Part shown: in pieces, positions 1 to 10,200 of the stretch
Position numbering within the stretch: the first letter of the stretch is position 1
How the letters are laid out: each line of letters opens with the position of its first letter
Assembly: GCA_030549495.1 (NCBI GenBank)
Contig: JAUIRK010000763.1
Location: 372,001-436,000, forward strand
Direction: 5' to 3'
Source of the DNA: Nectonema munidae
Lineage: Eukaryota; Nematomorpha; Nectonematoida; Nectonematidae
DNA length: 64,000 nucleotides
Program-made: the position numbers and the translations under genes
Notes under the pieces: model-generated
Databases searched by the model: none
The model's input: the letters and a program-made list of their open reading frames with translations, nothing else
What the model was told of the DNA's origin: nothing

Positions 1-377
1 ATACTCATTACATAGAAAACCTATCTATGAATTTCGCAGCAAAGACTCACTTTGGAAAATATTGGCAAGCGATATTGATTAAACATGTCCAAGTCTAATA
101 AGGTAAATTCATTTTTCACATCTATATCTCACTGTAAATCAGTTTTTTCAAGTTGGATGTTGACAAACAAATCAGACACATTGACTCTAAATGGTGAACA
201 CATAACTATGAAATCTGTCTTTAGTTCATCAAAAATTTGAAACCCTTGCTCAATCTCTCGCAGAAATCCCGCGTTCTTATCTTTGTATCGATTCGTGCCA
301 ACATTATCAGCTGTCCCAAGTGCCAAGCCATAAGTAATGCCGATATCGCTGAGAATATTTTTAAACCACGGACTCAA
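1..377 (-). mobile_element. hAT transposase relic (ZBED5/GTF2IRD2-like C-terminal part)
   Basis: Translated on the minus strand, positions 377 down to about 1 read like the region just before the C-terminal dimerisation domain of the ZBED5/FAM200/GTF2IRD2 group of hAT transposases. The pattern is a 'FLREIEQGFQIF' stretch, then 'PFRVNVSDLFVNIQLE' and 'TDLQ', matching the family's FxxRFxDF ... PFxVDV ... QMELIxLQ pattern. An in-frame stop follows the TDLQ motif, and similarity continues weakly to the window edge. It is a broken fragment with no visible terminal repeats. The family assignment rests on recalled motifs, not on a search. Confidence 0.6.
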
Positions 378-1091
378 TTAACACTGACCCTCAATTTGTC
401 CAACAATTGTTACAATCGGTCCAACGATAGATTTGAAAATATCTCTATCATAGCTACGAGCTCCAGAAACTACTTCGTGACAGTCAAAGTCTCGTCTACA
501 CAACGAATGAATATGGTCAAATGCTTTTTTGGTTGACTAAAATCTCCCTCCTTCGTAAGACATACACTTTCTGCATCCTTCTGTATGCATGTTTTCACAA
601 CTTCATCCTCGCGGTACCGCTTTTAGGTTAACGCTATTTCTCTAGCAACATGGTAGCTCGCTCTTATTGCTACGACATCTTGTTCACTGTTGTTTCTTCA
701 AACCTCCATCATTTCATTTGCCTTCTTTCTTATTATCCATTTTAGTTATCGTATTTGTCGACATGATAAGTTGTCATAAAAGCAAAGAACACTATATTAT
801 CTGGGCACTGATACCTGTTACGATTCCACCATACTCACAGGCTTTCCATTCATTCACCTCCACGAATAGATAAGAAAATGAATACCTTTTTTTTTTTATG
901 AAATACCGTACACTCGTAATGATTTTTTAAATGATTTGTGGAAGGTTTTTATATTAAAAATATAATCACTGGCACTGTCATCAATCATGCTCAGGCTTAC
1001 TTAATTAGATACTGGTTTGTACTATAATGTTTATCTTTTTATTGAAGTCACCTCGCCGACCGCTTGTTATATGTATGTTCATCGTATATAG
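378..1091. other. Unassigned sequence upstream of the first NSD exon
   Basis: No convincing exon is visible. Minus-strand translation of about 400-536 stays open next to the hAT relic and may be more of the same element. Short plus-strand open frames here lack any recognisable domain. Just before the PHD exon (about 1049-1091) the frame stays open and reads a Cys-Ser pair, so the PHD exon could start slightly earlier than 1092. Confidence 0.4.
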
Positions 1092-1254
1092 GAGGAGGAA
1101 AGCTAATTTGCTGCGATTCCTGTCCTGGAGCTTTTCACGATACTTGTTTGCCAAATTTCACTCTTCCATCTGGAACTTGGTGGTGCCCTGAATGCGAAAC
1201 TGGAATGAGACCCCTCTACTGCGAAATCATATGGATTAAACTTTCTAGCTTCAG
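1092..1254 (+). CDS. NSD exon 1 in window: PHD finger, start of PWWP linker
   Basis: Acceptor TATATAG, donor CAG|GTACGT. The translation reads [20 protein letters not shown], then a WWCPEC motif: the CC-x-x-C, F-H-x-x-C and C-x-x-C ligands of an NSD PHD finger. It ends 'IIWIKLSSF' plus two bases, which join exon 2 to give FR|WWPG, exactly where NSD proteins enter the PWWP. The 5' boundary is the least certain point, because the first Cys pair of the finger should come from an exon or extension upstream. Confidence 0.8.
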
Positions 1255-4200
1255 GTACGTTCGTACACACATTCTCTTCTTAACTCCTCGAGGACCATGT
1301 GACATCAGCGTAACAAGAAATTTAAATCGTATGCTTTAAATATAAATAATTAGAAAGCAGACGATTCGTCTTAAAATTCTGGTTTTCAAAGTGTTAATAT
1401 CCTATTTCAATATAGATTGCTTTCAAAAATCATCTTTCAAATATTACGGACACCCTCAGTTTTTTATTTTAACATAACCACTTTTGCTTCCAGTCGTTTT
1501 ATTGATAATAATACGCTCATGTAATTTTTTTTGAATATTTTTAGCTGACGATTGTCTAATTTTTTCTACCATAATAACATCGAAGTTTGCACTTTAAGTA
1601 TTTTATGAATCCTTTGCTCTTTCGACTCCACTGTGTTTCTGAAATGACGTAGACAATTTCTTCCTTTTAAAGTAGTTTATATCAACTTACTTAATGTCGT
1701 ATACTTTTCTGGTATTTAATGAGTTTTTATGTAAACTATTTGTAACCGGAAAATAAATGTTTCTTCATTAAATTCAGCTATTAATTTTTTTTCTTTGTGG
1801 AATTAATTTTTTTACTAGATGGTGGCCTGGAAAAATAGTTGATCCATCATTAGTTCCAGAAAACATTAAGTCTCTCTTTAATTCTCATGGCCAATTCGCA
1901 GTTTACTTTTTCGGTTCATCAAATTATTACTGGACAACCAAACAAAAAGTGTACCGCTTTGCTGAAGGAGACAAAACTGCAGAGAAGAAAATAGATTCTG
2001 AAAAAAGCATTGACAAGTGCTATTTAAAAGGTTTTCTTCTATTTTATTTTATTATATCCTCTTCGCATACAGAACACATATGTTTATTCTTTTCTATTTA
2101 ATTTTAGCTTTAGATGAAGCAACTGCAGCTTTCACGGAACGGAAGAAACATTTACAGAGTAGATTTAACCTTCAGAAGAACCGCAATAATTTGATGCCAC
2201 GCAAGTTCACATTTATTAAAGTATTTCTTCTCATCATATATTTGTTTTAGAGTTGGATTTTATTTTGGGTCTACAATTTGACATCTGCATTTTGCAGAGA
2301 AAAGTAAATGAGATCTTGATTTTAGACTTTGATAAGCGTATGATCGTTATCTAGCATATGAAGATGGCATTAAACTAATTGATAACATGTTGAACTTTCT
2401 ATAAAAACGTATCAAGGAGGGATAACTTTTATCTGATTATTATTTACCTCTAGATATATTTTAGTTTCATACAACGGTTTCACGAGTATATCTTTTCTTA
2501 AAATAAAAGTTGAAATCTTTACATCTTAAAGACCTTAACCTCCTTAAGTCCATATTTTAAAGATAGTGTAACAAGAAAAATTGAATTAAGATATCGGTCA
2601 TTTGACCGGTATGGTCTTAGTTCAAGAAAAACTTATATACGCTTCGGAAAATTTAGAAATAAAAAACAGAGTATTCGAACTTATAACTTTGTATAAAATA
2701 TTAGAATTCTATAAGTTTCGATTGAATGAGTATAAGTTCCCAAGAGTTACAGTCGAATGAAAATAACTTACCGGTCAATTGACCCGCTTGGTTTTTCTAG
2801 GATTAAGTCATTTTCAGCACTTTTTCGAAAAAATTTTGAAACAAATTTTTAGGGCTTCTAGGAGCATGAAACGGATAAATATATAATAAAAAATGTCACG
2901 TTTAAAGAAAAAAAAATTTTATTTTGAGGGGTTTTGAAATTTTACCATGTAAAGTAAAAATACTACTTTACGAATTTTTGAAATTTTTTATTTTTTTTTA
3001 ATGAACATTCCGAAATTATAAAAGATATTCAAATTCTGATTACAGATTCAGAATCTAAGCAAACTTTCAAAGTCCAACTTTTTAAAATTTTCTATAACTG
3101 CCCAGACGAAACTACAAGTCCAATCTTTCTGAAACGTAACATAGTTCTTAAAACAGTACTCCCTATCATATTCACTAGCTTTTAGTTCCACGTTCCAAAA
3201 TTTTGACTTTTTGGCCATTTTGGGATCCCTGTAGTTCGGGAACGGTATGAGATATGTAAAAACTGATTGCACCGTTGGAATCAGCGTCAAAAGTTATGTT
3301 AGAATGGACTATCAAATTGGAGTTAGCTATGTGATAAATTTAAATAATAGAAAAAACCCCTTTAAACGCGCTCCAAATGGTTTGAAAATAGTACCAAAAT
3401 GCTTATATTTGAGTAAATTTTCACATCCTCAAATTATATCAGATTTTGATTGTAGACAACATAAATATACTTTATATCATAAAATAAGCTAAAAATAGTA
3501 TATTCGGATTGTGTATTGCGTTGGATGTTCGAAAATCATATTTTTTCATATATCCGTAATGTTAAATTTTTTCGTCTTTAATATGAAATATCTCGAAAAC
3601 TATAAGAGATATGCTAAATCTAATTGCAGATTCTAAAATAGAATGTAAAATTTACAAAAAAAAGTCGAACAAATTTTCCAATACCCTCTCAACACTGTCA
3701 ATATCTCAGCCTAATAAATTTAACATTTGAAAATATTTAGTTTAAAAAAACACTACTTGATCCGCCATCAATATTGAATTTTTTGATCCTATAGCTGCTT
3801 AAAACCTGCTAACCATCCGCGTGAATATTGAAAATTTGAGGAAACTTAGAGTTCTGCACTTTTTGCAAGCGGTTTGGCTTTTTCAAACAAAAGTTCAGCA
3901 TTCAAAATACGATAGCACCTCTAGCTCTGACATATTTAAACCACATGCACAGAGCAGATTCTAGTTTTAATTGTGTCCCTCATAGATTCGTTTAAATTTT
4001 AATTCATTTTTGACACACTGCACCAGAATTTTGATTTTTTTAAATGTCAGAAATTGTATTTCTTGAAAAAGAAATCCCAGAAGTTGCTTCAGAGATTTTT
4101 TTTTCTCTGATGTTCCTTTTTGAGTGGCCCTTGTGTTTTTCTTTTTAAACTCACAAATTTCTTTATTGATTATTCCATTAATTTCCGTTCAAGAAGGCTT

Positions 4201-7200
4201 AGACATATTCAAGAATAAAATAAAAATTTCTATAGAAAATTTAGAAAACTTTAGTCTTTTTAAAAATTAAACAAATTGCGAATTTTATATTTTTGATTTT
4301 ACATAAATAAAAAAGATTTATATACTTTGAGATGCAAAGTCGTAGGACTAATAATATAATTTAAGATGCTTACTTATATAATAACGTTTAAAAAATGTGT
4401 CGGAGTCGGAATAAAAATATTTACGATTATTATTAAAGTAAAGAATACAAAAAATCTATTGAACCTATTTGTTCCTTGAAAAAAAAGAGATTATCACTGT
4501 ATACATATAATCATCATCATCATTATCATCATGTATCTATCTCATCATGTATATATATAATGCACAATTAAATTTTTCACTAAGATTATTTTTAATGTCT
4601 TTTTTGAATAACGTAAATTGAATCATGAGCATATTATCCATATATTCTACTATGCTACACATGTAGTTGGTTTAACCCATTTACAGCCAATGTTCCTATT
4701 TTGAAAACATAAGTAATTTCATCTTCGTCTGCTTTTTTCAATGACTTTGAATATAAATCGTCTGCGTTTTTTAGATATCGTCTGCTTTGCTTGGCCTTAA
4801 CCCGTTAACGACCAGAATAATCAGACGATATCTAATGTAAAGCAGGAGATTTGTATTAAAGAGCTTTGATAACGCAGACGATTTTATTTTTGTAAAGTCG
4901 ACATGGGCGTTAACGGGTTATTAAATGCGTAAATGATCTCTCTAAATAAGCTGCAGCTTATAACTTCCCGTTCGAAAGTGAAATCGCACTGCTCTACACA
5001 TGATGCCCTTTCTTTGTTTTAGGCGAATAGAGCGGTTGGCAAAGCTCAGATAAAAACGCTTCCTTTATCCGATTTGCCAGTTTGCAATTGCAAGGTAGGA
5101 TGTCAAAAGCTTTGCCTCAATTACTTATCAATGATTGAGTGCAATCCAAAGGTGTGTCCTACCGGCGAGAAGTGTCAAAATCAAAAGTTCGCCAAACGCG
5201 AGTACCCAAGAGTTAGGCCTGTCCTAACCAAAAATTGCGGCTGGGGTCTCATAACACTTGAAGATATTCAAAAGGTTTAAACACATATTTTTGTCTTCTT
5301 GAAAATAATTCTTAAACATAAAAGGGGGACTTTGTCCATGAATACGTTGGCGAGTTGATCGATGAGAAGGAATGTCAACAGAGGTTGGAATTAGCTCATC
5401 GAAATGGAATTGAAGACTTTTATTTCCTTATTCTTGACAGAAATCGGTAACTTTTTATCTATACTTTATTCTCCATCAACTCATAACTTGGATATACTTT
5501 GCAGATTTTGATAAATGAAACATCAAATCGCTTGATCAACACTAAATAAATCATTCCTTATATCTGTATATTCCAGAGACTAGCTCAATTCAATTGCTTA
5601 GTAGATTAAACTTTCTACGAAGAATCTCTTGCTCACTTTATATTAGATATAGCTGTTTTTGCGTAATTTGAGTTTAAAAGGCAGGCGAAAAACTTTTTTA
5701 TTGCAAAAAGGTTAAATGCATTAAAAGTTTTAGATTTGTATGAATCTAAATTTTGGCGATAAGTTCCTTTAACACTAGAGTGACAGGAATAAAATAACTT
5801 ACTAGAATCACATTGGGGTCATTTTGATCGGTGTTGCATAGAGATAAAAAAAAAACTTACAAAAATTTATATATTTTTTTGTCAGATCGAGACTATTTTT
5901 CGGTTGTTTTGTTTCAATATATTATCATCATGAGTTTTGCATAATTCTTCCACTAATTGTAAAAGAAAAGTTCTGCGAGATATTTTCAATCCAAACTTTG
6001 ATATCTATATAATAATAGGCTAGCATTTACCGCTTGTGTTTATCCGTAGAAGACCAGAGTGGTCTAAAATTGATACATTATTATTATATAAAAGCTTTAC
6101 TTTTTATTTCCTTATTTACATCTTTCAATGCCTTCTCACCAACATTTTCTTTATATTTAAATGATTAACACTAGGTGACAATTCTCATACTTATAGGATA
6201 TAAAACTCAAGGAAATTTGTTTAGAACAATTTGGGTAATACACGCTTTTTAAATGATGTGACAAACAATGAATACTTATCATAATATGCTATTTCTTTTT
6301 TAAGTATTATAGATGCTGGACCTAAAGGCAATTTTTCTCGATTCATGAATCATTCCTGCGATCCAAATACTGAATGCCAAAAATGGACTGTTAATGGTGA
6401 TATTAGAGTTGGCCTCTTTGCTCTTGGCGACATAAAAAAGTGTATCTAGTTATATTTTTTTTGAAATCCTTAAATCATCTGCAAAAAAGGTTTTTTATGA
6501 TACGACTTTCTTAACTGTAAAGTAGTGATTCTTTCCCGGGAAATGAGATTTCGGTTCAATAAATGAAAATCTTCTTTCCCGGGAATTAGTGATTCCTTCC
6601 CTCGATCACTTCTCAAAAAAGAGCATCTGCGTAATGAAAATTTTTTAAAAATAACAAATTTTTAGGTTTATGAAAATGTAATTGAAAAAAATTTGAGTAT
6701 CGACACAATGGAAAAACCGAACTTTCGGGCAGTTTTCTAATGTGAAGCGAAAAATTGTCATGTATTTTAAAAAAGCTGTGTTTATTTTAAATATTCCAGT
6801 CAAACGATAAGAGCACACGTTGTCAGATAAAAAACTAACATATAATTTGCTAATGGACAGACAAAAATATACACGCAGACACGCGGATATAGGCAACAAA
6901 TGCGATTCTATGAAAAGTTGATTTCGACTGTCTTTGTTAGTATTTTTGTTGGGGCTGCAAGAATGCCTAAGGGCAATCCTGCCCGAAGCAGTCGTGATTT
7001 AGGATCGAGTTTGCTTTCTTTTACAATCACTGCTATGCAAAGACATCTCTGCTATAACGCCTGCTTTTCACATCTAGATCACTGAGTTAGTAAGATAATT
7101 TCTCTACGAGAAAACAGGTCTAGAGATTTGCTGTTATAGACGCTTTTCTTCGACACTCATAGAGATTAAGAGCTTCTCCTTAATCTCTCGCGCAGTCTTA

Positions 7201-10200
7201 ATTTTTCTGGTATTGGTTAACGAAAATTAATCGTCTGTTTTTCTTTCTAATTTGATTCAATACTAATCAAACAGAAGATTTCTATTTCGTCGGTCACTGG
7301 TGATCCATTACGTCTGCAAGATTTAAGATCATTCGATCCAAAAAGGGTTGTAACTTGAGATCTACCGTTTCCATAATTTTCGCCGATTCCGATAAAGATG
7401 TCTTTTTTAAAGTTGTTAAATCGTATAAAATTAGAAAAAGATCGAAAAACGAATAAACTCAACATTTTTCACCAGAGTTGGCTTTAAAAATGTTATATGT
7501 ACTCTAATAAAAAATGTACTTTTTCAAGTCTAGTAAAAAAATCACGAAGCTCTGAATAAGACCAGGTGTGCCTGCTATATACATATATGGAGTAGAACCC
7601 TGCGCGGGAGTTAAAAATGTGCTAACACTCACCCTCCCCCGCATCCTATTATTTTGCACTCGCCTCGAACCTGCAATAAAAAAACGCGCAACCACCCCGC
7701 ACTTAAAATTTTAAATCCCGTAACCAACTCATACTTTCAACTTTAAACCCGCATCAAACCCACAATTTCAAATTTAAATCATCAACCACCCAATCTAACG
7801 CGTAAGTATTTTATTTTGATAAAGAAAGAATATAATTTAAATGTCACAGTTTATATACATTGAATTTTTATGATGTTAGATTTAAATCGAAATTTTATTT
7901 GTAGCGCTATTTAAAAGTAGAATATCAATGGCAGTTTGTCTTTTTAAAGCTGGTCCTGCAGAAACAAGATAGCCAGCAAGTCTGAAGCTACTCTCTCTAT
8001 CAACTCTTGTTGCCATAATACATAAATACTACGCGCAACAACAGAAAGTGTAGGAAAATTCCATCGCAATATAATGTGTTGTATATGTAATCCGCGCGGC
8101 CCTTTAATATGATGTGACGTAGTCACAATGAGGTACTTGTATAATCTTACCAGGATCCATTATTTGAACTAAAATGAACATATGTTACTTATACAAGTTC
8201 ATTTATTTGTATTACCTTCTACTTCATGGCTATGCATTTGTGGATGACATGCTTTTTCCTATTGAAGGGACATTAGCTACGCTTTCCACTTTCGACTCAA
8301 GGGTCGAAGTCAGCATGTTATGATATGATCCTGGCTACCACCATTACTCCCATAGCAGTGTGACTTTCAGGCCCTGTTATATAACAGGCAAGGCTTGGTT
8401 ATGAGTATATATGTGATCGAATCTTCCATTCAATCTTTTATCATTATATCTTTTAAATCACTTTACAAACTTTTTATAGATGCGGAACTTACATTTAATT
8501 ACAAACTTGATTATTATGGCGACTCTAAAAGATTGTGTAGCTGTGGCAGTGAAAATTGTAGAAAATATATTGGTGTCTCATCTGACAAATCTGAGGTTTA
8601 TTTTTCTTTTCAAATTCCTTTAAATGCCCCTTTTTAGTATGGTCTTTTTCTTATTTATGTAGTCTTTTACAATTCAGTTACGTTGTACCAATAATCGCAA
8701 TGTCACTTTATATTTTTGTTATATTGTTAACTTCGAGCTTTTGTCATTTCGATAATAATAATAATTGATAGTGTCATTTGGGGCTTGTTTATTATGTACC
8801 CCGACACTTAGCCGAACTAAAATTTTTCCCAGAGGGACATTTGGCTGAATGTATATTAGGAGAACGGATATTTCACTGAAAATTTCTATACAATTTTACA
8901 TATTTCCAGGCTTCTGCAAGGAATGAAATAATATTGTTCTAATGTTAAAACACGTAAACCAATGAAATACAGTGAATGGAAGGCGCATACAAACATTGAT
9001 ATTTCTCAGTGAGTGAGATAAACTTCTCGACTAAAAATTGATAAAACAATGAAAATAAAGTACTCGAATATTGTGTGAGCAGTTGTTGGCCTTAGAAAAT
9101 CTATTTTTTTAAAACTTGATAACAAAACAGCCGTGTCATATCTAGAGATATTATAGGATTTCCGCGTCCGCCGAAGCGGCTTATTTTCAAGCATTTTTCT
9201 TTTTCCTTACGGTAAAGTTTTTTCGCAATTTTTGAATTTTTACTTTATCCAAAATTGTTATGATAAGTACGTCTTTATGATAACGCATACACATTGACTT
9301 CTCTCTAAATTTTTAAGAAGTATAAAACCTTAGAATAGCAATTATGATATTCGCATCCGCTAGAATGTCAAATTTGATATGCGCATCCGTGGATACAGAA
9401 AATTTCACAACAGATATATCCCTAGTCACATCATAGCACATTTTCCACGTAACTTCTAATAGATAGAAATATTTATCACATAATTTGTGTATCAAAAGTT
9501 ATGAATAATAAAAAAAAATTAACGTGCACATTTTTAGAATACAAACTTTCTGGAAGTAAAGAAACGCCTACAAAACTTGTCATTTTTGTATTTACATTTT
9601 CCCTAAAATGTCCTTTCCTCCAAGTGTCATGAGTTATTATCCCTCTTTCAAAACGGCATAGTAAACTACCATTCTACGCTGTCTTATTTCTTATGGACAC
9701 TTTTAAAAGTTGCGTTATTAGTTATAGCAAAACTTTTAACTGGTTCTTGTTAAAAAATTCATTTAACATGTTAATTTAATTTAATAAATATGCTTGTTGT
9801 TATATAACGGCGAGATTATAAATTTCTTTACCATGACTTGATAGAATGTTTGAAATAAATTTTTTGCTTCAAAACTCTTTACTGTATCGTTTAAACGTCT
9901 ACATTAAACATTTTGTTCCAACTAGAGTGAAAGAGTGGGTCTCATCATAAAAAACATTTTGAGTGAGCGAAGTGAAAGCGTCTCTCTTCTTACATGAATT
10001 GTTTTCAAAACTTTAAAAACACCAGATTCATATCTTTCCAATTCACAAGGCTAAAGAGAAAAGATCGAAATGCCATAATCAGGTTTGCTGAGTCGGACGC
10101 AAAATATGCTACTCCGATTCTCACTCCTAGTACTCACAAACACTTGCTTGCGACTCCAAAAACTTAAAAATTGGATTAAACGCAAACTCTAACTACAAAA

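Larger units (their letters stand above)
2221..5022. repeat. NSD intron with repeat debris and nested TTAA MITEs
   Basis: This 2.8-kb intron has three parts. At 2590-2790 two GGTCA-T-TGACC palindromes (GGTCATTTGACC near 2597 and GGTCAATTGACC near 2774) flank low-complexity sequence. At about 3020-3660 a motif like 'GATAT-CAAATTCTGATT-CAGATTC' recurs three times in degenerate form (near 3027, 3252 and 3608). At 4505-4560 there is an ATC-rich microsatellite, and at 4676-4929 the nested MITEs are annotated separately. The rest is AT-rich with no recognisable gene. Confidence 0.5.

Noticed and set aside
3048-3492. Overlapping open frames on both strands in the NSD intron
   Set aside because: They lie within the repeat-like block with the threefold motif, have no domain and no splice support.
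6645-7085. Open frames on both strands in the intron after exon 6
   Set aside because: AT-rich chance frames; nothing resembles a protein family, and they lie between two proven NSD exons.
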